From NCBI GenBank assembly GCA_964020085.1, contig CAXHUQ010000601.1:238501-302500 (forward strand): a stretch of 64,000 nucleotides of DNA. Direction: 5' to 3'. Of this stretch, positions 26,400 through 38,620 are shown in pieces. Both the position numbers and the translations under genes were made by a program. The stretch's first letter is position 1. Every line of letters begins with the position of its first letter. This stretch comes from Micromussa lordhowensis. Its lineage: Eukaryota; Cnidaria; Anthozoa; Scleractinia; Lobophylliidae. Below the pieces are notes generated by a model, which was given only the letters and a program-made list of their open reading frames with translations, was not told the origin of the DNA and did no database searches.

Positions 26400-28468
26400 A
26401 TGCCATCATCTCGTAATTACCATGTACTTAAAGTGCCAACCTATCACAAAATTTTGCAGCAAACCGCGGCTCCCTAAGTGCCCGTAAAGCCGAGCTATGG
26501 CAAATTTGGCAAGGACACCCTCAGCGCGCATTTTCTGAAATTCTGCAAAGTTGCAACCAGGGGAACGTCCTGCAGAAAGAAGGCCAGAAAAAACACCCTG
26601 GCGCAAATGCCATCATCTCCTAATTAAAATGCACTTAAAGTGCCAACATAGCACAACATTTTGCAGCAAACCGCGGCTCCCTATGTGCACGTAAAGCCGA
26701 GCTATGGCAAATTTGACAAGGACACCCTCAGCGCGCATTTTCTGAAATTCTGCAAAGTTGCGACCAGGGGAAAGTCCTGCAGAAAGAAGGCCACAAAAAA
26801 CACCGTGGCGCAAATGCCATCATCTTCTAGTTAGAATGCACTTAAAGTGTTAACATAGCACAACATTTTGCAGCAAACCGCGGCTCCCTAAGTGCCCGGA
26901 AAGCCGACCTATGGCAAAATTGGCAAGGACACCCTCAGCGCGAAATTTCTGAAATTCTGCAAAGTTAGGACCAGGGGAAAAACCTGCAGAAACAAGGCCA
27001 GAAAAAACACCCTGGCGCAAATGCCATTATCTCCTAATTAGAATGCAATTGAAGTGCCAACATAGCACAACATTTTCCAGCTAACCGCGGCTCCCTAAGT
27101 GCCCGTAAAGCCGAGCTATTGCAAATTTTGCAAGGACACCCACAGCGCGCATTTTCTGAAATTCTGCAAAGTTGCGACCAGGGGAAAGTCCTGCAGAAAG
27201 AAGGCCACAAAAAACACCCTGGCGCAAATGCCATCATTTTTAAATTACAATGCACTTCAAGTGCCAACATAGCACAACATTTTGCAGCAAACCGCGGCTC
27301 CCTAAGTGCCCGTAAAGCCGAACTATGGAAAATTTGGCAAGGACACCCTCCGCGCGCATTTTCTGAAATTCTGCAAAGTTGCGACCAGGGGAAAAACCTG
27401 CAGAAAGAAGGCCAGAAAAAACACCTGGCGCAAATGCCATTATCTCCTAATTACAATGCACTTAAAGTGCCAACATAGCACAACATTTTGCAACAAACCG
27501 CGGCTCCCTAAGTGCCCATAAAGCCGAACTTTTGAAAATTTGGCAGGGACACCTTCAGCGCGCAATTTCTGAAATTCAGCAAAGTTGCAACCAGGGGACA
27601 GTCCTGCAGAAAGGAGGCCAGAAAAAACACCCTGTCGCAAATGCCATCATCTCCTAATTAAAATGCACTTAAAGTGTTAACATCGCACAACATTTTGCAG
27701 CAAACCGCGGCTCCCTAAGTGCCCGTAAAGCCGAGCTATGGCAAATTTGGCAAGGACACCCTCAGCGCGCATTTTCTGAAATTCTGCAAAGCTGCGACCA
27801 GGGGAAAAACCTGCAGAAAGAAGGCCAGAAAAAACACCCTGGCGCAAATGCCATCATCTGCTAATTACAACGCGCTTGAAGTGCTAACAGAGCACAACAT
27901 TTTGCAGCAAACCGCGGCTCTCTAAGTGCCTGTAAAGCCGAGCTATGGCAAATTTGGCAAGGACACCCTCAGCGCGCATTTTCTGAAATTCTGCAAAGTT
28001 GCGACCAGGGAAAAGTCCTGCAGAAATAAGGCCAGAAAAAACACCCTGCCGCAAATGCCATCATCTCCTAATCAAAATGCACTTAACGTGCCAACATAGC
28101 ACAACATTTTGCAGCAAACCGCGGCTCCCTAAGTGCCCGTAAAGCCGAGCTATGGCAAATTTGGCAAGGACACCCTCAGCGCCCATTTTCTGAAATTCTG
28201 AAAAGTTGCGACCAGGGGAAAGTCTTGCAGAAAGAAGGCCAGAAAAAACACCCTGGCGCAAATGCCATCATCTCCTAATTAAAATGCACATAAAGTGCTA
28301 ACATAGCACAAGATTTTGCAGCAAACCGCCGCTCCCTACGTGCTCGTAAAGCCGAGCTATGGCAAATTTGGCAAGGACACCCTCAGCGCGCATTTTCTGA
28401 AATTCTGCAAAGTTGCGACCAGGGGAAAGTCTCCCAGAAAGAAAGCCAGAAAAAACACCCTGGCGCAA
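26400..28468. repeat. Ten-monomer higher-order repeat, copy 1 (2,069-bp unit)
   Basis: It is followed directly by a nearly identical copy at 28,469-30,550. Private forms in the unit include TAATTACCATGTACTTAAAG, CCTATCACAAAATTTTG, CTATGTGCACGTAAAGCC, CATTTTTAAATTACAATGC and CCGCCGCTCCCTACGTGCTC. A few single-base differences separate the copies (for example GAAATTCAGC against GAAATTCTGC, and CTGTCGC against CTGGCGC). Confidence 0.93.
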
Positions 28469-30550
28469 ATGCCATCATCTCGTAATTACCATGTACTTAA
28501 AGTGCCAACCTATCACAAAATTTTGCAGCAAACCGCGGCTCCCTAAGTGCCCGTAAAGCCGAGCTATGGCAAATTTGGCAAGGACACCCTCAGCGCGCAT
28601 TTTCTGAAATTCTGCAAAGTTGCAACCAGGGGAACGTCCTGCAGAAAGAAGGCCAGAAAAAACACCCTGGCGCAAATGCCATCATCTCCTAATTAAAATG
28701 CACTTAAAGTGCCAACATAGCACAACATTTTGCAGCAAACCGCGGCTCCCTATGTGCACGTAAAGCCGAGCTATGGCAAATTTGACAAGGACACCCTCAG
28801 CGCGCATTTTCTGAAATTCTGCAAAGTTGCGACCAGGGGAAAGTCCTGCAGAAAGAAGGCCACAAAAAACACCGTGGCGCAAATGCCATCATCTTCTAGT
28901 TAGAATGCACTTAAAGTGTTAACATAGCACAACATTTTGCAGCAAACCGCGGCTCCCTAAGTGCCCGGAAAGCCGACCTATGGCAAAATTGGCAAGGACA
29001 CCCTCAGCGCAAAATTTCTGAAATTCTGCAAAGTTAGGACCAGAGGAAAAACCTGCAGAAACAAGGCCAGAAAAAACACCCTGGCGCAAATGCCATTATC
29101 TCCTAATTAGAATGCAATTGAATGGCCAACATAGCACAACATTTTCCAGCAAACCGCGGCTCCCTAAGTGCCCGTAAAGCCGAGCTATTGCAAATTTTGC
29201 AAGGACACCCACAGCGCGAATTTTCTGAAATTCTGCAAAGTTGCGACCAGGGGAAAGTCCTGCAGAAAGAAGGCCACAAATAACACCCTGGCGCAAATGC
29301 CATCATTTTTAAATTACAATGCACTTCAAGTGCCAACATAGCACAACATTTTGCAGCAAACCGCGGCTCCCTAAGTGCCCGTAAAGCCGAACTATGGAAA
29401 ATTTGGCAAGGACACCCTCCGCGCGCATTTTCTGAAATTCTGCAAAGTTGCGACCAGGGGAAAAACCTGCAGAAAGAAGGCCAGAAAAAACACCTGGCGC
29501 AAATGCCATTATCTCCTAATTACAATGCACTTAAAGTGCCAACATAGCACAACATTTTGCAACAAACCGCGGCTCCCTAAGTGCCCATAAAGCCGAACTT
29601 TTGAAAATTTGGCAGGGACACCTTCAGCGCGCAATTTCTGAAATTCTGCAAAGTTGCAACCAGGGGACAGTCCTGCAGAAAGGAGGCCAGAAAAAACACC
29701 CTGGCGCAAATGCCATCATCTCCTAACTAAAATGCACTTAAAGTGTTAACATCGCACAACATTTTGCAGCAAACCGCGGCTCCCTAAGTGCCCGTAAAGC
29801 CGAGCTATGGCAAATTTGGCAAGGACACCCTCAGCGCGCATTTTCTGAAATTCTGCAAAGCTGCGACCAGGGGAAAAACCTGCAGAAAGAAGGCCAGAAA
29901 AAACACCCTGGCGCAAATGCCATCATCTGCTAATTACAACGCGCTTGAAGTGCTAACAGAGCACAACATTTTGCAGCAAACCGCGGCTCTCTAAGTGCCT
30001 GTAAAGCCGAGCTATGGCAAATTTGGCAAGGACACCCTCAGCGCGCATTTTCTGAAATTCTGCAAAGTTGCGACCAGGGAAAAGTCCTGCAGAAATAAGG
30101 CCAGAAAAAACACCCTGCCGCAAATGCCATCATCTCCTAATCAAAATGCACTTAACGTGCCAACATAGCACAACATTTTGCAGCAAACCGCGGCTCCCTA
30201 AGTGCCCGTAAAGCCGAGCTATGGCAAATTTGGCAAGGACACCCTCAGCGCCCATTTTCTGAAATTCTGAAAAGTTGCGACCAGGGGAAAGTCTTGCAGA
30301 AAGAAGGCCAGAAAAAACACCCTGGCGCAAATGCCATCATCTCCTAATTAAAATGCACATAAAGTGCTAACATAGCACAAGATTTTGCAGCAAACCGCCG
30401 CTCCCTACGTGCTCGTAAAGCCGAGCTATGGCAAATTTGGCAAGGACACCCTCAGCGCGCATTTTCTGAAATTCTGCAAAGTTGCGACCAGGGGAAAGTC
30501 TCCCAGAAAGAAAGCCAGAAAAAACACCCTGGCGCAAATGCCATCATCTC
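28469..30550. repeat. Ten-monomer higher-order repeat, copy 2 (2,069-bp unit)
   Basis: This tandem copy of 26,400-28,468 is held at a constant offset of 2,069 bp across all ten monomers. The match ends near 30,550, where copy 1 would continue into TAATTACCATG but this copy continues into TAATTAAAATGCACATAAAG. Part of the same unit is seen again at about 32,210-32,620, matching 27,410-27,810. Confidence 0.93.
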
Positions 30551-30959
30551 CTAATTAAAATGCACATAAAGTGCTAACATAGCACAAGATTTTGCAGCAA
30601 ACCTCGGCTCCCAAAGTGCCCGTAAAGCCCAGCTATGGCAAATTTAACAAGGACACCCTCAGCGCACATTTTCTGAAATTCTGCAAAGTTGCGACCAGGG
30701 GAAAAACCTGCAGAAAGAAGGCCAAAAAAAACACCCTGGCGCAAATGCCATTATCTCCTAATTAAAATGCTTTTAAAGTGCCAACATAGCACAACATTTT
30801 GCAGCAAACCGCGGCTCCCTAAGTGCCCGTAAAGCCGAGCTATGGCAAATTTGGCAAGAACACCTTCAGCGCGCATTTTCTGAAATTCTGCAAAGTTGCG
30901 ACCAGCGGAAAGTTCTGCAGAAAGAAGGCCAGAAAAAACAACCTAGCGCAAATGCCATC

Positions 30960-32030
30960 ATCTCCCTAAGTGGTGGCAAGGACACCCTCAGCGCGCATTT
31001 TCTGAAATTCTGCAAAGTTGCGACCAGGGGAAAGTCCTGCAGAAAGAAGGCCAGAAAATACACCCTGGCGCAAATGCCATCATCTCCTAATTCAAATGCA
31101 CTTGAAGTGCCAACGTAGCACAACATTTTACAGCAAACCGCGGCTCCCTAAGTGCCCGTAAAGCCGAGCTATGGCAAATTTGGCAAGGACACCCTCAGGG
31201 CGCATTTTCTGAAATTCTTCAAAGTTGCGACCAGGCGAAAAAACCTGCAGAAAGAAGGCCAGAAAAAACACCCTGGCGCAAATGCCATTATCTCCTAATT
31301 AGAATGCACTTGAAGTGCCAACATAGCACAACATTTTGCAGCAAACCGCGGCTCCCTAAAAGCCCGTAAAGCCAAACTATGGCAAATGTGGCAACGACAC
31401 TCTCAGCGCGCATTTTCTGAAATTCTGCAAAGTTGCGACCAGGGGAAAACCCTGGAGAAAAAAGGCCAGAAAAAACACCCTGGCGCAAATGCCATTATCT
31501 CCTTATTAGAATGCACTTGAAGTGCAAACATAGCACAACATTTTGCAGCAAACCGTGGCTTCCTAAGTGCCCGTAAAGCCGAAGTATGGAAAATTTGGCA
31601 AAGACACCCTCAGGGCGCATTTTCTGAAATTCTGCAAAGTTGCGACCAGGGGAAAGTCCTGCAGAAAGAAGGCCAGAACAAACACCCTGGAGCAAATCCC
31701 ATCATCTCGTAATTTAGTTGCGCTTAAAGTGCCAACATAGCACAACATTTTGCAGCAAACCGCGGCTCCCAAAGTGCCCGAAAAGCCGAGCTATGGCAAA
31801 GTTGGCAAGGACACCCTCAGCGCGCATTTTCTGAAATTCTGCAAAGTTGCGACCAGGGGAAAGTCCTGCAGAAGGAAGGCCAGAAAAAACACCCTGGCGG
31901 AAATGCCATCATCTCCTAATTAAAATGCACTTAAAGTGCTAACATAGCACGGCATTTCGCAGCAAACCGCGGCTCCCTAAGTGCCCGTAAAGGCGAGCTA
32001 TGGCAAATTTGGCAAGGACACCCTCAGCGC
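30960..32030. repeat. Duplicated block, copy 2 (partner of 20,070-21,140)
   Basis: It has the same order of rare variants as 20,070-21,140. It begins at an abrupt join in which ATGCCATCATCTCCC runs into TAAGTGGTGGCAAGG. The monomer there has lost everything between the two words, and this is the left breakpoint of the copied block. Confidence 0.85.
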
Positions 32031-32189
32031 GCATTTTCTGAAATTCTGCAAAGTTACGAGCAGGGAAAAGTCCTGCAAAAACAAGGCGAGAAAAAACACC
32101 CTAGCGCAAATGCCATCATCTCTTAATTAAAATGCACTTAAAGTGCCAACATAGCACATTATTTGGCAGCAAACCGCGGCTCCCTAAGT

Positions 32190-32640
32190 GCCCGTGACCA
32201 GGGGAAAAACCTGCAGAAAGAAGGCCAGAAAAAACACCTGGCGCAAATGCCATTATCTCCTAATTATAATGCACTTAAAGTGCCAACATAGCACAACATT
32301 TTGCAACAAACCGCGGCTCCCTAAGTGCCCATAAAGCCGAACTTTTGAAAATTTGGCAGGGACACCTTCAGCGCGCAATTTCTGAAATTCTGCAAAGTTG
32401 CAACCAGGGGACAGTCCTGCAGAAAGGAGGCCAGAAAAAACACCCTGGCGCAAATGCCATCATCTCCTAATTAAAATGCACTTAAAGTGTTAACATCGCA
32501 CAACATTTTGCAGCAAACCGCGGCTCCCTAAGTGCCCGTAAAGCCGAGCTATGGCAAATTTGGCAAGGACACCCTCAGCGCGCATTTTCTGAAATTCTGC
32601 AAAGCTGCGACCAGGGGAAAAACCTGCCGCGGTTTTTTAG
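32190..32640. repeat. Recombined monomers with two breakpoints and a small inverted insert
   Basis: At about 32,197 the sequence GTGCCCGTGACCAGGGG joins two distant points of the monomer. At 32,626-32,635 the 10-mer GCCGCGGTTT is the exact reverse complement of the satellite word AAACCGCGGC. It sits between AAAAACCT and TTTAGAATGCAC. It is the only reverse-oriented satellite piece I noticed in the window. Confidence 0.7.
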
Positions 32641-33660
32641 AATGCACTTAAAGTGCCAACATAGCACAACATTTTGCAGCAAACCGCGGCTCCCTAAGTG
32701 CCGGTAAAGCCGAGCTATGGCAAATTTGGCAAGGACACCCTCAGCGCGCATTTTCTGAAATTCTGCAAAGTTGCGACCAGGGGAAAGTCTTCCAGAAAGA
32801 AGGCCAAAAAAAAAACACCCTGGCGCAAATGCCATCATCTCCTAATTAGAATAAACTTAAAGTGCCAACATAGCACAACATTTTGCAGCAAACCGCGGCT
32901 CCCTAAGTGCCGGTAAAGCCGAGCTATGGCAAATTTGGCAAGGACACCATCAGCGCGCATTTTCTGAAATTCTGCAAAGTTGCGACCAGGGGAAAGTCTT
33001 CCAGAAAGAAGGCCAGAAAAAACACCCTGGCGCAAATGCCATCATCTCCTAATTAAAATGCACATAAAGTGCTAACATAGCACAACATTTTGCAGCAAAC
33101 CGCGGCTCCCTAAGTGCCCGTAAAGCCGAGCTATGGCAAATTTGGCAAGGACACCCTCAGCGCGCATTTTCTGAAATTCTGCAAAGTTGCGACCAGGGAA
33201 AAGTCCTGCAAAAACAAGGCGAGAAAAAACACCCTAGCGCAAATGCCATCATCTCTTAATTAAAATGCACTTAAAGTGCCAACATAGCACAACATTTTGC
33301 AGCAAACCGCGGCTCCCTAAGTGCCCGTGAAGCCGGGCTATGGCAAATTTGGCAAGGACACCCTCAGCGCGCATTTTCTGAAATTCTGCAAAGTTGCGAC
33401 CAGGGGAAAGTCCTGCAGAGAGAAGGCCAAAAAAAAAACACCCTGGCGCAAATGCCATCATCTCCTAATTAGAATGCACTTAAAGTGCCAACATAGCACA
33501 ACATTTTGCAGCAAACCGCGGCTCCCTAAGTGCAGGTAAAGCCGAGCTATGGCAAATTTAGCAAGGACACCCTCAGCGCGCATTTTCTGAAATTCTGCAA
33601 AATTGCGAACAAGGGAAAGTCCTCCAGAAAGAAGGCCAGAAAAAACACCCTGGCGCAAAT
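32640..33660. repeat. Duplicated block, copy 1 (offset 2,490 bp)
   Basis: It matches 35,130-36,150 across five monomers. Shared private forms are GTGCCGGTAAAGCC, GAATAAACTTAAAGTGCC, GTGAAGCCGGGCTATGG, CTGCAGAGAGAAGGCC and TTGCGAACAAGGG. Homopolymer length (A8 to A10) differs between copies near 33,430 and 35,920. Confidence 0.85.
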
Positions 33661-35129
33661 GCCAAAATCTCCTAATTAAAATGCACAAAAAGTGCTAACA
33701 TAGCACAACATTTTGCAGCAAACCGCGGCTCCCTAAGTGCCCGTAAAGCCGAGCTATGGCAAATTTTGCAAGGACACCATCAGCGCGCATTTTCTGGAAT
33801 TCTGCAAAGTTGCGACCAGGGGAAAAACCTGCAGAAAGAAGGCCAAAAAAAACACCCTGGCGCAAATCCCATTATCTCCTTATTAGAATGCACTTGAAGT
33901 GCCAACATAGCACAACAGTTTGCAGCAAACCGTGGCTCCCTAAGTGCCCGTAAAGCCGAGCTATGGCAAAGTTGGCAAGGACACCCTCAGCGCGCATTTT
34001 CTGAAATTCTGCAAAGTTGCGACCAGGGGAAAGTCCTGCAGAAATAAGGCCAGAAAAATCACCCTGGCGCAAATGCCATCATCTCCTAATTAAAATGCAC
34101 TTAAAAAGCCAACATACCACAACATTTTGCAGCAAACCGCGGCTCCCTAAGTGCCCGTAAAGCCGAGCTATGGCAAATTTGGCAAGGACACCCTCAGCGC
34201 GCATTTTCTGAAATTCTGAAAAGTTGCGACCAGGGGAAAGTCTTGCAGAAAGAAGGCCAGAAAAAACACCGTGGCGCAAATGCCATCATCTCCTAATTAA
34301 AATGCAGATAAAGTGCTAACATAGCACAAGATTTTGCAGCAAACCGCGGCTCCCTAAGTGCCCGTAAAGCTGAGCTATGGCAAATTTGGCAAGGACACCC
34401 TCAGCGCGCATTTTCTGAAATTCTGCAAAGTTGCGACCAGGGGAAAGTCTTCCAGAAAGAAAGCCAGAAAAAACACCCTGGCGCAAATGCCATCATCTCC
34501 TAATTAAAACGCACATAAAGTGCTAACATAGCACAAGATTTTGCAGCAAACCGCGGCTCCCTAAGTGCCCGTAAAGCCGAGCTATGGCAAATTTAACAAG
34601 GACACCTTCAGCGCACATTTTGTGAAATTCTGCAAAGTTGCGACCAGGGGAAAAACCTGCAGAAAGAAGGCCAGAAAAAACACCCTGGCGCAAATGCCAT
34701 TATCTCCTAATTAAAATGCACTTAAAGTGCCAGCATAGCACAACATTTTGCAGCAAACCTCGGCTCCCAAAGTGCCCGTAAAGCCGAGCTATGGCAAATG
34801 TGGCAAGAACACCTTCAGCGCGCATTTTCTGAAATTCTGCAAAGTTGCGACCAGCGGAAAGTTCTGCAGAAAGAAGGCCAGAAAAAACACCCCGGCGGAA
34901 ATGCCATCATATCCTTATTAAAATGCACTTAAAGTGCTAACATAGCACAACATTTCGCAGCAAACCGCGGCTCCCTAAGTGCCCGTAAAGCCGAGCTATG
35001 GCAAATTTGGCAAGGACACCCTCAGCGCGCATTTTCTGAAATTCTGCAAAGTTGCGACCAGGGGAAAGTCCTGCAGAGAGAAGGCCAAAAAAAAAACACC
35101 CTGGCGCAAATGCCATCATCTCCTAATTA

Positions 35130-36150
35130 GAATGCACTTAAAGTGCCAACATAGCACAACATTTTGCAGCAAACCGCGGCTCCCTAAGTGCCGGTAAAGC
35201 CGAGCTATGGCAAATTTGGCAAGGACACCCTCAGCGCGCATTTTCTGAAATTCTGCAAAGTTGCGACCAGGGGAAAGTCTTCCAGAAAGAAGGCCAAAAA
35301 AAAAACACCCTGGCGCAAATGCCATCATCTCCTAATTAGAATAAACTTAAAGTGCCAACATAGCACAACATTTTGCAGCAAACCGCGGCTCCCTAAGTGC
35401 CGGTAAAGCCGAGCTATGGCAAATTTGGCAAGGACACCCTCAGCGCGCATTTTCTGAAATTCTGCAAAGTTGCGACCAGGGGAAAGTCTTCCAGAAAGAA
35501 GGCCATAAAAAACACCCTGGCGCAAATGCCATCATCTCCTAATTAAAATGCACATAAAGTGCTAACATAGCACAACATTTTGCAGCAAACCGCGGCTCCC
35601 TAAGTGCCCGTAAAGCCGAACTATGGCAAATTTGGCAAGGACACCCTCAGCGCGCATTTTCTGAAATTCTGCAAAGTTGCGACCAGGGAAAAGTCCTGCA
35701 AAAACAAGGCGAGAAAAAACACCCTAGCGCAAATGCCATCATCTCTTAATTAAAATGCACTTAAAGTGCCAACATAGCACAACATTTTGCAGCAAACCGC
35801 GGCTCCCTAAGTGCCCGTGAAGCCGGGCTATGGCAAATTTGGCAAGGACACCCTCAGCGCGCATTTTCTGAAATTCTGCAAAGTTGCGACCAGGGGAAAG
35901 TCCTGCAGAGAGAAGGCCAAAAAAAAAAACACCCTGGCGCAAATGGCATCATCTCCTAATTACAATGCACTTAAAGTGCCAACATAGCACAACATTTTGC
36001 AGCAAACGGCGGCTCCCTAAGTGCCGGTAAAGCCGAGCTATGGCAAATTTAGCAAGGACAACCTCAGCGCGCATTTTCTGAAATTCTGCAAAGTTGCGAA
36101 CAAGGGAAAGTCCTCCAGAAAGAAGGCCAGAAAAAACACCCTGACGCAAA
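35130..36150. repeat. Duplicated block, copy 2 (partner of 32,640-33,660)
   Basis: This is the second copy of the five-monomer block at a constant 2,490-bp offset. Related single monomers also occur near 21,435-21,720 and 22,680-22,900, so the block family has at least three generations. Confidence 0.82.
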
Positions 36151-37079
36151 TGCCATTATCTCCTTATTAGAATGCACTTGAAGTGCCAACATAGCACAAC
36201 AGTTTGCAGCAAACCGTGGCTCCCTAAGTGCCCGTAAAGCCGATGTATGGAAAATTTGGCAAAGACACCCTCAGCGCGCATTTTCTGAAATTCTGCAAAG
36301 TTGCGACCAGGGGAAAGTCCTGCAGAAAGAGGGCCAGAAAAAAAACCCTGGAGCAAATCCCATCATCTCCTAATTTAGCTGCACTTAAAGTGCCAACATA
36401 GCACAACATTTTGCAGCAAACCGCGGCCACCTAAGTGCCCGTAATGCTGAGCTATGGCAAATTTGGCAAGGACACCCTCAGCGCTTGAAGTGCCAATTAC
36501 AATGCACTTGAAGTGCCAACATAGCACAACATTGTGCAGCAAACCGCGGTTCCCTAAGTGCCCGTAAAGCCAAACTATGGCAAATTTTGCAAGCACACCC
36601 TCAGCGCGCATTTTCTGAAATTCTGCAAAGTTGCGACCAGGGGAAAGTCCTGCAGAAAGAAGGCCAGACAAAACACCCTGGCGCAAATGCCATTATCTTT
36701 TAATTACAATGAACTTGAAGTGCCAACATAGCACAACATTATGCAGGAAACCGCGGCTCCCTAAGTGCCCATAAAGCCAAACTATGGCAAATAAGGCAAG
36801 CACACCCTCAGCGCGCATTTTCTGAAATTCTGCAAAGTTGCGACCAGGGGAAAAACCTGCAGAAAAAAGGCCAGAAAAAACACCCTGGCGCAAATGCCAT
36901 TATCTCCTTATTAGAATGCACTTGAAGTGCCAACATAGCACAACATTTTGCAGCAAACCGCAGCTCCCTAAGTGCCCGTAAAGCCGAAGTATTGAAAATT
37001 TGGCAAAGACACCCTCAGCGCGCATTTTCTGAAATTCTGCAAAGTTGCGACCAGGGGAACACCCTGGAGTAAATCCCAT

Positions 37080-37985
37080 CATCTCCTAATTTGATTGCTC
37101 TTAAAGTGCCAACATAGCACAACATTTTGCAGCAAACCGAGGCTCCCAAAGTGCCCGTAAAGCCGAGCTATGGCAAATTTAGCAAGCACACCCTCAGCGC
37201 GCACTTTCTGAAATTCTGCAAAGTTGCGACCAGGGGAAAGTCCTGCAGAAAGAAGGCCACAAAAAAAACCCTGGCGCAAATGCCATCAACTCCTAATTAA
37301 AATGCACTTAAAGAGCTAACATAGCTAAACATTTTGCAGCAAACTGCGGCTCCCAAAGTGCCCGTAAGGCCAAGCTATGGCCAATTTAGCAAGCACACTC
37401 TCAGCGCGCATTTTCTGAAATTCTGCAAAGTTGCGACCAGGGGAAAGTCCTGCAGAAAGAAGACCACAAAAAACACCCTGGCGCAAATGCCATCATCTCC
37501 TTATTAAAATGCACTTAAAGTGCCAACATAGCACAACATTTTGCACAAAAAAATTCATGGCGCAAATGCCATCATCTCCTAATTAGAATGCACATAAAGT
37601 GCCAACATAGCACAACATTTTGCAGCAAACCGCGGCTCCCAAAGTGCCAATAAAGCCAAGCTATGGCACATTTAGCAAGCATTCGCGCATTTTCTGCCCG
37701 AAAAGCCGAGCCCGTGAAGCCGAGCTATGGCAAATTTAGCAAGCACACCCTCAGCGCGCATTTTCTGAAATTCTGCAAAGTTGCGACCATGGGAAAGTCC
37801 TGCAGAAAGAAGGCCACAAAAAACACCCTGACGCAAATGCCATTATCTCCTAATTCGAATGCAGTTAAAGAGCCAACATAGCACAACATAACACCCTCAG
37901 CGCGCATTTTCTGAAATTCTGCAAAGTTGAGACCAGGGGAAAGTCCTGCAGAAAGAAGGCTACCAAAACCACCCTGGTGCAAATG
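37080..37985. repeat. Left type B satellite layer, rearranged
   Basis: The monomers switch to TTTAGCAAGCACACC and GGCCACAAAAAA. Several are broken. Near 37,545 TTTTGCAC runs into AAAAAAATTCATGGCGC, near 37,680-37,712 two partial monomers are interleaved, and near 37,885 ACAACATAACACCCTCAGC skips the first part of a monomer. Small deletions are denser here than in the type A array. Confidence 0.85.
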
Positions 37986-38620
37986 CCATCATCTATTAAT
38001 TAGAATGCACTTGAAGTGCCAACATAGCACAACATTTTGCAGCAAACCGCGGCTTCCAAAGTGCCCGTAAAGCCGAGCTATGACAAATTTGGCAGGGACA
38101 CCCTTATCGCGCGTTTTCTGAAATTTTGCAAAGTTTCGACCAGGAGAAAGTCCTGCAGAAAGAAGGCCACAAAAAACACCCTGGCGCAAATGCCATCATC
38201 TCCTAATTACAATGCACTTAAAGTGCCAACATTGCACAACATTTTGCTGCAAACCGCGGCTTCCAAAGTGCCCGTAAAACCGGGCTATGGAAAATTTGGC
38301 AAGGACACCCTCAGGGCGCATTTTCTAAAATGCAGCAAAGTTGCGACCAGGGGAAAGTCTTCCGAAAAGAAGGCCACAAAAAACACCCTGAGACAAATAC
38401 CATCAAGTCCTAATTAACATGCACTTCAAGTGCCAACATAGCAGAACATTTTGCTTCAAACGCGGCACAAAAAGTGCCCGTAAAGCCGAGCTATGGCTAA
38501 TTTGGCAAGGAGACCCTCATCGCGCGTTTTCAGAAATTCTCCAAAGTTGCCATCATGCATATGCCATCATGTCCTAATTAGAATTGTCTTGAATTGCCAA
38601 CATAGCAGAACATTTTGCTG
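37986..38620. repeat. Left type C satellite layer, most diverged monomers
   Basis: Three degenerate monomers carry CATTGCACAACATTTTGCTG, CAGAACATTTTGCTTC and GGAGACCCTCATCGCGCG. The last ends at 38,620 in CATTTTGCTGCAAA, where it meets the LINE fragment. The C-type words recur only on the other side of the core (41,628-44,440). Confidence 0.85.

Larger units (their letters stand above)
1..37079. repeat. Left satellite array, type A 207-bp monomers
   Basis: Seen directly: a head-to-tail tandem repeat with a period of 207 bp (occasionally 206-208), about 179 monomers, all in one orientation. Recognition words of each monomer, in order, are CCGCGGCTCCC, GTGCCCGTAAAGCCGAGC, CAAATTTGGCAAGGACACC, GCGCGCATTTTCTG, AAAGTTGCGACCAGGGG, CCTGCAGAAAGAAGGCCAG, CTGGCGCAAATGCCATCATC and GCACTTAAAGTGCC. 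Each normal monomer carries PstI (CTGCAG), SacII (CCGCGG) and BssHII (GCGCGC) sites, so digestion should give a 207-bp ladder. Variation is mostly point substitution, with a few internal deletions listed separately. The array is cut by the window start, so its true length is unknown. No gene lies in it. The family is not one I can name. Confidence 0.97.

Noticed and set aside
36470..36560. Separate repeat family near 36,480
   Set aside because: CAGCGCTTGAAGTGCC followed by AATTACAATGCACTTG is a join of two satellite phases through the shared GC(A)CTTGAAGTGCC word, so it is a local rearrangement of the same family.
1..38620. CRISPR array
   Set aside because: The period is regular, but the whole 207-bp unit is repeated. 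There are no short repeats with unique spacers, no leader and no cas genes.
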